Shown here one piece after another: positions 22,418-36,756 of a stretch of DNA of 64,000 nucleotides. How positions within the stretch are numbered: the stretch's first letter is position 1; each line of letters starts with the position of its first letter. The notes below the pieces were generated by a model. It was not told where the DNA came from, made no database searches, and saw only the letters and a program-made list of their open reading frames with translations. The position numbers and the translations under genes were made by a program. This DNA comes from Centrapalus pauciflorus (Eukaryota > Streptophyta > Magnoliopsida > Asterales > Asteraceae), in the NCBI GenBank assembly GCA_020465985.1, contig JAANYP010006939.1, positions 326,532 to 390,531 of the forward strand, written 5' to 3'.

Positions 22418-22840
22418 TAGTAATTTTTTAAAATAAATAATTAAAAAAGTATTAAATTATAAAATAGCTCAATCCAAACATTTAATTATTAATCGTTAGT
22501 GTACATTTAATTGACAATTTTTTAAAAATATTTTTAAATGCTATTAACTATTTATGATATGACAAACATGAATTATATACAATAATTAAAATAATCTTTC
22601 AGAAGGTTTAATCATCAAATTTGATTATATTAATAAAATTAAGAAACTATCAGGTTGTTTTTGCGGAATAGCATATGCGATTAATCTCATTGGTCCACAA
22701 TAAAATATTAACCTATGGGTCCACAATAAAAAAAACTATAAACATTTTCATTATTTTATTATAAAAACTACAAGAAAATTAGAAAATTTTAAATAAAATA
22801 AACTAGGTAACATATGAATAAAATAAGATATAAATTAAAA
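22418..22840. repeat. Duplicated flank, unit A right part, upstream of MED33
   Basis: AT-rich sequence without an open frame, repeated at 48020-48827 with clear divergence (base changes, small indels and an extra MITE in the second copy). Homology with the second copy stops at about 22840, close to the MED33 promoter. Confidence 0.7.
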
Positions 22841-22899
22841 TTAAATAAAATAATAATCTATATTAGAAGAGGAGGCCGGAGGGTACCATTTTATCGGTT

Positions 22900-23130
22900 A
22901 AAAAGCCATTTTCTGTTGCCCTTTTTATATTCATATAAATATATAATCATATATTTAAATACTTATGTCTGCCACCACTCCCTCACTTCCTTGTGTGTTT
23001 CTAGCCCACCCTCCTCCAACTTTGACTTTCAAAAATTCACACCATTTTACACATACCAAAACCAAACCCAAAAACCAAAGCCGCCCCTCTTTAAGACCTC
23101 TTTCTTTTTTCCTCTCTTTCTCTGAAATTA
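22900..23130 (+). promoter_or_regulatory. MED33 core promoter and 5' leader
   Basis: A TATA-like TATAAAT lies at 22934-22940 in a longer AT stretch. The following 170 bases are C/T-rich (CCTCTCTTTCTCTG just before the start), typical of a plant 5' leader. The start context AAATTAATGGCT is good for plants. An ATG at 22965 opens a 68-codon upstream frame that overlaps the main start in another phase; it would matter only if transcription starts upstream of it. Confidence 0.55.
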
Positions 23131-26100
23131 ATGGCTGCTGTGTCCTTCAGTTCATGGGACAGTGTTCTTGAGCAAATAAAGAAATCCCAAATTAAAGGCA
23201 GTGATCCATTGATATGGGCAATTCATCTTTCTTCTCAATTAAACTCAGCTGGTGTATCTCTTCCTTCCCCAGATTTAGCAAATCTTTTGGTATCTCACAT
23301 TTGTTGGGAAAATAACAATCCCATTTCATGGAAGTTTCTAGAAAAAGCGGTCATCTTCAACATAGTTCCCCCTCTCCTTGTTATTGCTCTTCTATCCACC
23401 AGGTTTGTTTTGATATTAAAACTTTATTATCCTTTCATGGGTTTTTTAATTTCATGTTTGTGGTTCTTGATTTTTACTACAATAAAGTTCCAATCTTGAA
23501 GGGTTTTCTTTGTTCATGGGGTTTGATTAGAAATTGAAAAGGTGATATCACTGTTGTTGTCTTTCTTCATTGAGAACAAACTTTTTATGGCTAATGCTCT
23601 GTTTCTTGAAGATCTTTTCATGGGTTTTAGTGTTTTGAAAATTAAAGTCAGCAGATCATTAAATTCGGTACGATTTCTTGTCTAAATCTTCACTTTTTTT
23701 TGAAGGAATTATATAAATCTCAATTTTTTTTAAAGAAATATGAACTTTTCTTGGTATTCACATTACATCTAGATATAGATTCATGGATTATTATTATTAT
23801 TTCTACCTATATAGTTTTTATTAAAATATTTTTGTGCAATTACGATAATGTTATGTCAATTTTATACATTTACACATATAGTTTTCTTTTTACTGTTACA
23901 ATGGTTTCTTGATTTCAATTTTCAACAATTTTATCATCATCATAACTTCTTATTTTTATTCCTTAGTTTATGGGAGGAGTTGGTTCTGATTTGTTGGATT
24001 TTAATTGCGTGGGTCCCTCATGAGATTTTTTGGATTATTTTCATGAGGTTATAATTTTTTTTTTCATTTCTAGAGTTGAGACTTCCATTGGCACAATGCA
24101 GTTTGTTGGTGGTTTATTTGGTTTTGATATAAATTATAAGTTAGATAACTTGGTTGTTTGACCTGAATTTCTGGGATTCAATATGTATAAATGTGTTTCT
24201 CATGTTCATATAATATCATTAATTGCATTGATGAATTAGTCAAGAGATGGTGTGAATTGGAATTAGTCAACTTTATCCTCTTTTGTTGGTTTTTAAGTTG
24301 ATCCCTGGTGTACGAAGAACGGGGAGATTAATGTTCTTGATAAAGCTTTTTTCTTGCACCTTGCAAAAGAGACTTAGCCCAATGACTTCCTAGTCGCGAA
24401 GGAGTAACCAATATTTAGGATTGAATCACGTATAAAGATAACATAGTTATAATCATTTTATTTTAGGAATGATAGTTAAATTTCAATGGTTAAGAGCATT
24501 TCTACAAGTTAATAATCATTTAAGGGACACCCGTTGCCTAAAATAGTATTTGTCTGTTGGTACACGGGTCCCTCAGTTTGGTAAGATGTATTGTTTAAAT
24601 AAAATTTATAACATTAGCCAATGTTGTTGAGAAAGTATGTGTCCCAAAATAGAAAGTGACTGACAGTATGCTTATTTTACATATAATTACCATTTTTTAA
24701 TTTTATTAAATTCCTTAAACCTACAATAAAAATGACGTAACAACACAGGCATACCCCTTTCTTAGCCATAGATTTCCTCCTTGGGCCTGTTGATACCTTA
24801 TTGTCATTCTTCTCTCATTCTGGTGCTCACTAGCTATAACAGAATAAGGTACGAAATCGACTTGTTTGTATTGTGAATCTCTCTTGTTTAGTGAAATTCT
24901 TCTTTTGCTTTCTATGGATCTCTACTCTCTTAAATTTGTTCCCCTATAATAACTTGAAGTCATATCTTAGCATTTGCCACTTTCTCTTGTATTAGAGATA
25001 ATAGTTGTCAACTCATGACTCCAAATTTTAAAATTTTAACTTTTGACTTGACTCGTAAGAGTCATGATACACATAGACACACACACATATGTATATAATA
25101 ATAATAAAAATAATTTTAATAACTATTAATTGTAAAAGTTCTATCATTAGTAATGGTTTGAACCAGGAACAACCACGAGTTGAAGGGATGGTTTCTCTTA
25201 ATATTGTATTTAATGCAATTAATGTCAAATACAATAACCAAGATACGGTTTCCTTAGCACCAAAATAGAGATTCTAGAAGATGGTAATTTATGCAAATTA
25301 AAGAAGCAAATGATGGGAAATTGCAGGAGTATAAAGAATGCTAGAACAGCAGAAATGAAGAATTTAAGATGAAGTAATGAAGATGATGAAATTGTTTGAC
25401 TATTTTCTATTTTTCTGTAGTGATTTGTTTATGCCTTGATAAACCATAATGGTGTTACAACATGATGGTTAGTTCAACTTTAATACCTACTTTTTTAAAA
25501 TATTGAAGAGGGTCAGTGGGTCACAACAATAACATTCTAAAAACAGACCCGGTGACTCCACTCGTATCGAGTCAGGAAATGACTCGCAAGTTATTATCCA
25601 AGTCACAACCAATTCCGAGTCAGACTAATGAGTCAGATCGTTTTGTGTATCAATTGACTTGACTCATACGATTCGACTCATGACTCGTACGAGTTTAGGA
25701 TTATCATAATCTAATTCAGATTTCTCTTTAGACAAGACAAATGTATTAGTATTTGAAAAGTTTTGTGATGTGTGAATGATATTAAAGGTTCATTGTCACC
25801 CTCATTTCAATGCTATTTTTGTGTAGAACTATGTGACTTAAGGGGTGTTTAGATGTGTGTTTTCAACCATAATATCTTATTGTGATTTCAAGTGTTATTG
25901 GATTAACTGATTCAGATTCTGATTAATTGATTATTTCAATAGGGTTATCCCAAAGAGAAATATCCAACAAGCAGCATTTCGGCTATATATGGAACTCATT
26001 AAAAGACATGCTTTTAAACTCAAATCACATGTAGAATTTCAAAACTATGAAGCGTAAGCCTTCTCCTCATACTTCGTGTATCTTTTGTATGGTATTCAAC

Positions 26101-29100
26101 TTTTTTGTCAATTCATGTTTTCATATATTGTTCATAAACTACCTGTCCATGCAGGATAATGAAGTCAATAGACGATGTTCTCCATCTCAGTCAGATATTT
26201 GGAGTCAAAGTCCACGACCCTGGCAATTTAGTAGTTCAATATATCTTTTTGATTGTTTGGCAGTTAGTAGAGGCCGCATTAGGAGATGAAGGATTGTTGG
26301 AACTTACTGAGGAAAGAAAATTTAGATGGAATGTGCCTCAAGATATGGAGTTAGATGGTTCTGCAGGATACAATGGAAAAATGAATGATCACACAGAAAT
26401 GCTTCAAAGTAGAAATACGGTTATGGCTGTAGAACTGATTGGGCTTTTTCTGCAAAACAAAGTAACTTCCAGGATTCTTTCTCTGGCACGCCGAAACATG
26501 TTAGAACTTCATTCCTTCACTAAAATTAGTATTGTTTTAGTTTATTCTCAGTGGTGTTTGGATGCTTGTTTCTAACTTGATTAATATGTTATTGTGATTT
26601 CTAGTTGCAAATAATCAGCTTTTAGTGTTTGGATTAAGGGGGTTTTTGAATTTGAGTTTTGTTGAATTGCGGTTTGCAAATAAGAAGTCCCAAATTTAAA
26701 CTTCTATAAAAGTGTGTTTTGCTCTCTTAGAAACAAAACTTGCAGGCTGCAGCAGCACAGTTTTTTGGTTGCGAAACAGTTTTTCAGTTTTCTGCCTTTT
26801 CAAAACACTAAAATCTGATAGTCACCCCCGAAACACAAATCCAAACACCCTCTAAAGTAGTTTTGATTCTAGTCATTGACTATTTGGGGATCAAATAATT
26901 GATAATTAGTTTAGGACCTTTATACAGCAAAACTGATTATTTATCTTTTCATGGATTAATACTTTAAATAATTGCCAAAAAACTCAAGCATTAGTTATCT
27001 GATAATCACCAACTTCAAAAGGTCTGGTTTATTACATCTTTTGAAAATTCAAATCCAAACACCCATGAGCTCCTATTATTCTGCATTCTCATTTAATTTA
27101 ACAACTTTGAATCTTTTTATTCAGGCCAACACATTGGATAAGTTTTATCCAGGACATAGAAGTTCTTGTAGTAAATTCTTCAGCACTTAGAAATTCGAAG
27201 GTGATGACACCTGAAATACTCCTTCAACTGACATCTGATGATCGTAAATTTGTGTCTGAGGAAAGCAAAGCAGGTTACTTGCCAGAAATCCACACATTAA
27301 TGTCTTCATCTTCTGGTCTTTCATGTAAAGTTAGTGGTTCTTCTCTGTGGATTCCTCTTGATCTTATGCTTGAAGATGCAATGGATGGTTCACAAGTTGA
27401 TACTACAAGTGCCATTGAAATCATCACACGTAAAGCCCGCTGTCATTTATATTTTCAGAATATAACTATTGTTGATCAATAACTTTCTACTTAATAATAA
27501 GAACTATGCGCCTTTTCTTTTAGGTTTGATGAAAGCCCTTCAAGCCTTAAATGGTACCACTTGGCATGACAGTTTTCTTGGTCTTTGGATGGCTGCACTT
27601 CGTCTTGTTCAAAGGGTTCGTATTTTTCTTCAATTTAGTCGAAGTTTGTTTCTGTGTTGATCTTATAGCGTCTTGAGTCTTGGTGGACTGATACTATTTG
27701 CTCCTAGTATTCTTTTTTACGCAATTCTGTTGCTTTATTTATCCTATGGGAAGTTTGGAAAGACCACAATTCCATTATTCATAATGGATGTTTAGGTAAT
27801 TGCATCAAAATATGACAGTTTAGGGAACTTACTTTCAAAAACAGTGTTTAATGACCTATGTTATAAATTTATAATCAAATAATGGAAACAGTTACCTACT
27901 ATTAAAATTGATTTTGATAAAAATGTCACAAATGCGTCGTTATGGTAATTATTTTTGTTAAATGTTGTTCCGAGAGTGCACTTCCTATATATAAACTTAT
28001 AATATAAGCCTTTAAATATTGCGTTGTGAGTATGATTTCCAAATATAATTTGACTGAAGCATGTTCCTTCTGCGGGTCATTTGTCTGTTTGTTCATGACC
28101 ATGATCAAGGTTTCCTTCATTGTTTAATCATCTTATTTATTTTCAGGAAAGAGATCCCATTGAAGGTCCAATGCCTCGCCTCGATACTCGCTTATGCATG
28201 CTATTGTCTGTTACAACTCTTGTGGTTTCTGATCTAATCGAGCACGAGGATATCATGCTACAAAACAAGATAGATTGTCAAACGACACAAACTTCTAAAG
28301 AAATGCGTCGCAGGGACTTGGTATCTAGCTTACAGAGTTTGGGTGATTATCAAAGCTTGTTGACTCCGCCTCAATCGGTTATTCCAGCTGCCAATCAGGC
28401 GGCTGCAAAAGCAATGATGTTCATATCAGGCATTAACGTTGGTGGTAGTGCGTACTTTGACTTCATCAACATGAATGATATGGCAATCAACATCTGTAAG
28501 TAACGTAAATGAAAGCAAAACCTAATTATTTTGCATCACCCATTTACTTTCAATATGCACATTAAAACACCTCCCTTTAGCGACATTCAGTAAGACGTAT
28601 AATAGGAGATAGTGTTTGAATATGATTTTGCTTTTTTAAGTTGTAATAATCACACAATTAGAGTGCTTGACAAATTATGATTGTTTAAAACGTTAATAGA
28701 TAAAGTGACATAAAATTAGATAGGGTTATATGGATAAAAAACATGTTAATAACAATGTACATTTTTAATCACTGATTGCAACGTACATCATTACAAATTT
28801 ACATTTATAAAAATTTGTCAATTAAAACATGAAAAAAGGTGTTGCCATAATAATTAAAAACTGAAAGTAGATTATTGTTTTATGCATTCTATTGTACGTG
28901 GAAATTATACGTTGCTAGAAATGATAAAAATGTAAAAGTACGTTGCTATAATGGTAAAATATAGTGTGTTGTTATGAACGGTAACAAGATGAAAATAGGT
29001 CCTTATTATACACATTTATCCCAATTAGTTAATCTAATAATCAATTTGGTTGGAGTTTGTCCTAAACCTATCACCAGAAACTAATTATTTGAACCCCTAA

Positions 29101-32100
29101 TAATGAGATGATTAAAATCACTTGTCTACTTAAACGATAAAAATTGATGATTTACAACTTGAAATCACAATAATCACATAGAAATAACACTTACCATATA
29201 TTGCTTTTCATATCCATGACATTAGATGTGTCCATCTTTTGGTCTTGATTTGCAGCCGGAAACTTGCACCATTTGATAGTCGAGGCTTGTATTGCCAGAA
29301 ATCTATTAGACACGTCAGCGTATTTCTGGCCAGGTTATGTAACTGGTCGCATTAACCAAGTACCTCATGGTGTACCTGCTCAGGTGCCGGGCTGGTCGTC
29401 TTTTATGAAAGGCGCGCCACTTAATCAAGTCATGGTGAATGCCCTCGTTTCTGAACCTGCTTCAAGGTATACATACAAAATTCCATGAATGATGAGAGCA
29501 TCCGAACCCATAGTTGCAATAAAATCTTTGTACAACATAAAAATAAGTCAATAAGACCCTCTAAAGGAGGAGTTATAGGTTCAAATCACACCAACATAAA
29601 ACTTTTAGGAGGCCACCCATCCCTATCTCTGGATAGGTGGTTTGCACAGTCCCATGGGTTTTTAGGGTATTCATGGGGTCCAGGTTTTGCCTGCTAGGTC
29701 AATAATGTTGGCTTGTATGGAATTTACCTGGTTCCTCCCACGGCCCACCAAAAAAAACTCTGGGACCTTTAGATTATCCTATATGTTAAAATGTTAGGTA
29801 TATCGGTCATCAGATGCACTTTTTTAGATTTAGTCAATGAAAAAGCAACTGAATTTAAGCTAATGGATTTGATGGAAGCTTAGCAGAGCTTGAGAAGGTC
29901 TTTGAGATTGCTGTCAAAGGATCAGACGATGAGAAAATAGCCGCTGCTACTATTCTCTGTGGTGCCTCCTTGATTCGAGGGTGGAACGTTCAGGTAAATC
30001 GATTGTTTATACTTCATATGTCTTTACTTGCATGATATATCACCTAGTTTTTCCTGAGTTAAATTATATGTAAAAGTTCTTTAAGTGACTTTCTATTTCT
30101 ACGAATCAAAATCAAAGGTTTTAGACGCAATTTATAAGTTTAAATGATAGTGACTTTTTGGTAACGGGCTCCTTATAACATGGGCCCTTAAACATTGATT
30201 CTCAAGATATGAGTCCCATGATAGAAATTGACTGGAGTATGTTTTGTTTATGTGCAATTCACCAAGGAAGTTTTAACCGTGTTGATGATTAACTTATGAG
30301 ACACTGTAAGTGCAGGAGCATAGCATTTATTTCATTACGAGATTGTTGTCACCTCCACCGCCTGCAAACTATTCCGGGGAAGACAGTCATCTGATATCTT
30401 ATGCTCCAATGTTGAATGTCCTTCTAGTTGGTATTGCACCGATTGACTGTGTTCAGATTTTCTCTCTACACGGGCTGGTAAGTTCAGCTTCTTACAGTTT
30501 CAACCTTTTTGCCATTTTAGATTAGGTGTTTGCGATAATTCAAACTAGAAAAGACCGGACCAAACAAGAACCAGAACGTTAAGAAATAGGAACCAAGAAT
30601 GGGACCAGATGGTTTACTTTGTTCAGGTTGTTGATAGCAGTTTTCATGTCTTGTAGCACCCAAAAACCAATGTTGGGTTTTTGTTTTTTGAATTTCACTC
30701 TTACCTGAAACCAGATTTTGATATAAAAAATATGGTACTATAAATCTGAGAAAACACTGATAATAGAGCCTGAACAACGGAATTCTGGCTGTTAGTTGGC
30801 TGCCGGAACGTCTAGAACGTTGAGAAATTCCTGTCAGCTGTTCTCGGGCTCCGAGCTCCAACTGGTCCATATATAAACTTGTCAGCCAGTTGCTCAATCT
30901 GCGTTTACTATGCATCCGATTTTCAGATCGTTATTCTAATACTCAAGCTAACGTTTCATTCGGGTTACTCAGGTTCCGCAGCTTGCTGGTTCGTTGATGC
31001 CGATCTGTGAAGTATTTGGATCATGTGTGCCGAATATATCATGGACTGTGAAGACAGGAGAAGAGATCTCTGCACATGCCGTCTTTTCAAATGCATTTGC
31101 ACTTCTTCTAAAGCTTTGGAGGTTCAATCATCCTCCTCTCGAATATGGTGTCGGAGACGTTCCTCCTGTGGGATCCCAACTCACTCCTGAATACCTCTTA
31201 TTAATGCGAAATTCCCAATTAGTTTCTTCTGGTGGCGTATACGAGGATCAGAACAGAAACCGACTCTCTGCGGTGGCTAAAACATCGTGTCCTAATCCCA
31301 TTTTCGTTGACTCTTTCCCAAAACTAAAAGCATGGTATCGTCAACATCAAGCTTGTTTAGCTTCCACCCTTTCTGGTCTCGTTCATTCGCCTGTTCATCA
31401 GATTGTTGATAGCCTTCTAAACATGATGTTTCGAAAGATAGATAGGAACCAGCCGTTAACTTCGGTATCGGGAAGTAGTTCTTCATCGGGTCCAGGGAGC
31501 GAAGATGCGTCTCTAAGGCCTAAATTACCTGCTTGGGATATTCTTGAAGCCGTTCCGTTTGTGGTCGATGCTGCTCTAACGGCATGTGCCCATGGAAGAC
31601 TGTCTCCCCGTGAGCTTTGTACAGGTTGGTCTACTGTCTATGCATGCAGTTCTTTTCATGCCCATGCCGAGATAGATGAAAAATGCCTTCTTAAAAATTT
31701 AAAAATGGAACATACCATTTTTTAAAGTCAAGATAGAAAAATAATGTCTTTAAAAAATACGACATAATATTTTTTAAAGAGTTTTGGTCATTTATTAGGC
31801 TGAAAAATTAAAATATACACGTGTGGACCTTAATATTAGTTAGTCGACTGAAAAAATAATGTCCATTCATGGTTTTATGTTCTGGCCGGCAGGGCTGGGC
31901 CTGTGCAAGCGGTTTTGGTGTAATACAAAGGTTTTCATTTTGTAGGGCTTAAAGATTTGGCAGACTTTCTTCCTGCATCGTTGGCGACCATTGTTAGTTA
32001 CTTCTCCGCTGAAGTGTCTCGTGGTGTCTGGAAACCGGTGTTTATGAATGGGACCGATTGGCCAAGCCCGGCTGCCAATATTTCGAATGTCGAAGAACAT

Positions 32101-34391
32101 ATCAAGAATATCCTGGCTGCTACTGGCGTTAATGTTCCCAGCCTTCTTGCAGGTTCCTTCTACTCCCCTATCAGACTTGAATACTTGGCAAAATGGACTG
32201 GTCGGTTGGGTCCAAATAGGTTGCAGTTGAAATAGTTTGTTTTTAAAAGGCTTAATTGCGTTATAAGGTAACTTATTGTCACTTTTTTTTTTTAATTTGG
32301 GTAACATATTAATTTTTTTGCTAGTTCTCCAAATCAAGTCAATCTAGGTTACCATATCAGATTGGAAGGTTAAAATTACTGACGTGACAGTTTCCTTGTC
32401 CAGTCAATATTTTTTTTTTTTACGGAAAAGAAAGTTTAGTTGTTATGTAGATGTGCAAATTAAAATGATTGTTGATAATATATTGTTATTTAAAACAACT
32501 TTGAAAATAATTAAATTGCTTTTAGAAATTAAAAGACATGTTGTGTGGCATTAATACGATAAGGCTATCTTAATTAACTTGATTTGAAGAGTATGTTGTC
32601 TTAAATAGAAAAAAGTTAGCATGTTACCCAAATTGGAAAAAAAAAAGTGACAATATATTATGTTTTGTAGTAATTAACCCTTTTTAAATAGGTCAAAACA
32701 GGTTGGATAAGATTGTGTTGGGCTGCCAATGCAATAATCTAATTTTTTTTTTAAATATAAAATGGATTTCAGAGGTGATAATAATTTGATTATGCTTTTG
32801 GCGTCCATTTGACCCGTTGAAAGATAAAATAAAACCAATATTGTCCCATTTTTTAGTAAATTTGTCAACCATTCCAGCATTTCTAAAAAATTTTAAAATT
32901 TAAGAGAACGGCTCCTTTTGCTTTGGTCAGTCTAGAAGAAACTCAAGCTTGGCTTAAGAAATTTGAGCTCTCGAAAAGCTTAATAATATCTAACGATTTA
33001 CGTTCGACAAGAAAAAATCGACTTGAAAGCATGATAAGAATGAAATGAGTGCTTAAAAGCTCTAACTCATTACATGTTTCGAGCATGTATTATTTGAATA
33101 TTTGTACTTGAACACGAACTTGATCTTGATACTCTTCTACTTAAATGAGCAAGATTCGAGTTCGTGCTCAAATATCTCAAAAAAAGCTCGACTCATTTCC
33201 AGTTTTGCAGCCCTCGGTTGGTTGGCCCCTAGTCTGCAATACCGATGTTTGACCTTTTCTTTGCTGACACTAGAGGCTTTGACTCTCTTTCTAGGGATAA
33301 GTTCTCCAGCTACTCTTCCGTTGCCGTTGGCTGCCTTTGTTAGCCTCACCATAACTTACAAACTTGATAAAGCATCACAACGGTTTCTAAATCTAGCCGG
33401 CCCAGCCTTGGAGTCACTAGCAGCCGGTTGTCCATGGCCCTGCATGCCGATCGTGGCTTCCTTATGGACCCAAAAAGCAAAGAAATGGAGTGATTTCCTC
33501 GTCTTCTCATCTTCACGTACCGTTTTCCTCCAAAATAACGATGCAGTGACTCAGCTGCTTAAGAGCTGCTTCACCACCACACTTGGCTTAAACAATTCTC
33601 TCGTTTCAAGCCATGGTGGCGTTGGCGCACTTCTCGGACACGGGTTTGGGTCTAACTTTTATGGAGAGATATCTCCCGTGGCACCAGGATTTCTATATCT
33701 ACGCGTTTATCGTTCCATTAGGGATATCATGTTCCTCAGAGAAGATATCATCTCATTGTTGATGCAATGTGTAAAAGATATCGCATGTAATGGCATAACT
33801 CTGAAAGGCAAGCAAGAAATAAAGTATGGGCAAGTTTCACTCGCAACGGCATTAACGAAAGTCAAACTAGCCGCTCAATTGGGTGCTTCGATATTATGGA
33901 TATCCGGAGGCCAAGGCTTAGTTCAATCTTTGATAAACGAGACTCTACCTTCTTGGTTCATATCAACTCATGTTACCGAGGAAGGTGAGAACACAAACAG
34001 AGCGGTTTCTATGCTATGGGGGTACGCTCTTGCGTATTTTACGGTGCTTTGTGGAGCATTTGCTTGGGGCGTTGACTCGTCCCTATCGACATCTAAGTGG
34101 CGGCCTAAGTTTCTTGGGTCACACATGGAGTTTTTAGCGAGTGCCCTTAGTGGGAAGATAACGCTCGGTTGCGATCCCATCACTTGGCATTCTTATGTGA
34201 CAGGGTTCGCGAGTCTGGTGGTTGGTTGTATGCCAAATTGGGTAGTGGAAGTCGACGTAGAGATTTTGAAGCGGTTGAGTAAAGGGTTGCGGCAATGGAA
34301 CGAGGAAGAACTTGCACTTAGCCTATTGGAGTCGGGTGGTGTTGGCACGATGGGTGCCGCTGCAGAACTCATCAGTCAAACTAATCCGTAG
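23131..34391 (+). CDS. MED33: Mediator complex subunit 33 (MED33/REF4-RFR1 family), 12 exons
   Basis: Plant-specific tail subunit of nuclear Mediator; in Arabidopsis MED33A/B (RFR1/REF4) link transcription factors to RNA polymerase II and restrain phenylpropanoid genes. Exons by reading frame and splice signals: 23131-23402, 25943-26053, 26155-26499, 27125-27429, 27524-27615, 28147-28495, 29256-29466, 29879-29993, 30316-30477, 30973-31624, 31946-32152, 33295-34391. They total 3918 nt, 1305 residues plus stop, the usual family length of about 1300. All introns are GT-AG and every junction keeps phase. Recognised conserved stretches: SWDSVLEQIKKS, RLYMELIKRHAF, WHDSFLGLWMAALRLVQRERDP, LRNSKVMTPE, LLKLWRFNHPP, GSQLTPEYLL, FVDSFPKLKAWYRQHQ, PAWDILEAVPFVVDAALTAC, DLADFLPASLATIVSYFSAEV, GCPWPCMPIVASLWTQKAKKW and GGVGALLGHGFGS. 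Intron 1 (2.5 kb) and intron 11 (1.1 kb, with a MITE) are the longest. I see no premature stop. The exon map was made by eye; exact ends need transcripts. Confidence 0.93.
26549..26853. repeat. Possible hAT-type MITE in MED33 intron 3
   Basis: Inverted ends CAGTGGTGTTTGGATGCTTG and, on the other strand, GAGGGTGTTTGGATTTGTG enclose about 300 bases in intron 3. The GGTGTTTGGAT end is common in plant hAT MITEs. I could not find an 8-bp target duplication. A similar GGGTGTTTAGATG piece sits near the end of intron 1 (25843). Confidence 0.35.
32249..32680. mobile_element. MULE-like foldback MITE in MED33 intron 11
   Basis: Ends GGCTTAATTG and TAATTAACCC, with long inverted arms sharing TATTGTCACTTTTTTTTTT and AATTTGGGTAACAT. 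Flanks TTTTTAAAA (32240-32248) and TTTTTAAAT (32681-32689) agree at 8 of 9 bases, a likely aged 9-bp target duplication. It lies wholly within the intron and does not disturb splice sites. Confidence 0.7.

Positions 34392-35280
<889 letters not shown>

Positions 35281-35370
<90 letters not shown>
35281..35370. repeat. (AT)n microsatellite
   Basis: About 90 bp of AT between elements N1 and N2. Confidence 0.98.
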
Positions 35371-35371
<1 letters not shown>

Positions 35372-36021
35372 AGGTTCAAGGGGGCACCTCGATGCATTAG
35401 GAAACCACAGGAACCAAAAATGCATTACGTATTTAATAAGGGTGCACAAAGGTCATTTTGGGATTGCTTAAAATATCTTATAAAATATAAGATTTTAATT
35501 TAATTTAATAATTATCAATAATTTAGGAAACTAAATCAATAATTAACCACATTTCCTTAAATCACTCTTCTTTCTCTTTTTCACCATTTCTCTTTCACTC
35601 ACTTTATCCTCCATGGCCGGTCTCCCTCACAAGAGAACCGCCACGAGACCCAGCACCACCGTCGCTATCCACCACCTACTGTCGCCATGCATCACTATCG
35701 GCTACTCCATCTATCTCAGCCATCACCCACCACCTCTCTCGGCCGACCTCCCATCTCTCTTTCCGTCAGCCACCCTCCCTCTCTCTCGGCCGACCACCGC
35801 TAGATCCACTACTGTCGTCGTTGTCCACCATCCATCATCGTTGTGAATCGTGTAATGAACACGAAGATGATAAAGGGTGAAGAAGATTATGATGAATGAT
35901 GAACACTTTCTTTCTCTCGGCCACCCCTTCTCTCTCGCTCGGCCACCAGTAGATGAACATCACGATGCATCACGATGATGGATTGATGGACACATTGAAC
36001 ACGAAGATGATGAATGATGAA
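35371..36021. mobile_element. Element N2, copy in unit A (right-truncated), gene-like insert
   Basis: Begins GAGGTTCAAGGGGGCACCTCGATGCATT beside (AT)n (shown in parts: GAGGTTCAAG, GGGGCACCTC). The interior has a CT-rich leader and an ATG in good context at 35613 opening 77 codons rich in P, S, T and H. A second copy with the same start at 57947 continues further to 59076, so this copy is cut at 36021, where a short (AT)n begins. The open frame is low-complexity and matches nothing I know. Confidence 0.5.
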
Positions 36022-36036
36022 CATATATATATATAT

Positions 36037-36264
36037 CTAGCGGTGGGTTCAATGGAAAACCACTATGCACCTGAAAACTATGGAAACCTACGCATACCGT
36101 CCGATTTGGTGCATTTCATGAAAAACGCGGTGGCATGATCGTAATAGGGTGATGCATCACGCGGGATTTTGATGCATCACGCGGGAAATTTGATGCATCA
36201 TGCGGGATTTTGATGCATCACGCGGGGAATTTGATGCATTTGTGGTGGTGCAGTGCGGTTTTCA

Positions 36265-36266
<2 letters not shown>
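36037..36266. mobile_element. Inverted-repeat element N3 between (AT)n arrays
   Basis: Starts GCGGTGGGTTCAATGGAAAA, related to N1, and ends TGCAGTGCGGTTTTCACGAT. The inverted ends are only moderately alike. The interior has four 23-bp repeats of the type GATGCATCACGCGGGATTTT at about 36150-36235. (AT)n at 36022-36036 and 36267-36333 flank it. Confidence 0.55.

Positions 36267-36333
<67 letters not shown>
36267..36333. repeat. (AT)n microsatellite
   Basis: About 67 bp of AT between N3 and N4. Confidence 0.98.
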
Positions 36334-36335
<2 letters not shown>

Positions 36336-36745
36336 ATTGGGTTCACATGAGAACCCCTCTATTTCGTGAGAACGTGAGAACCACTCTAAAATTTGTGCAT
36401 CCACTATATAAAATTGTGCATTTGATACTAAAATTAAATGTTTTCGATAAATTTATGTATTTCATGTAAAAATTTACGCATCTCATGCTATAATTTATCC
36501 ATTTTATGTACGAATTGTGCATTTAAAAAAATTTGTGCATTTGATGTTCAAATTTGTGCATTTAGTTTATAATTTAATGAATATAATTTTTGAATGTAAT
36601 TTTAGTGTTAGATTATGATATTTATTAATATTTAAGACTAATAATGGTTTTAAGTAAAACTTTTAATTTTTAAATTTGTGCATTTGATGTACAAATTTGT
36701 GCATTTTGAAGTGGTTCTCACGTTCTCACGGTAACGAGGGTTCTT
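36334..36745. mobile_element. Inverted-repeat element N4 between (AT)n arrays
   Basis: 412 bp. Left GAGAACCCCTCTATTTCGTG then AGAACGTGAGAACCACT; right end on the other strand AAGAACCCTCGTTACCGTG then AGAACGTGAGAACCACT. Interior repeats AAATTTGTGCATTTGATGT-like units. Short (TA)n at 36746-36756 on its right marks the junction to the second duplicated unit. Confidence 0.75.
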
Positions 36746-36756
36746 GTATATATATA

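Noticed and set aside
25010..25710. GACTCGT-rich stretch in MED33 intron 1 as a transposon
   Set aside because: Some inverted similarity exists (GACTTGACTCGTA and TACGAGTCA), but no clear ends or target duplication could be set.
31867..32337. Minus-strand 156-codon frame over MED33 exon 11 and intron
   Set aside because: Antisense to a conserved exon; no recognisable protein or promoter.
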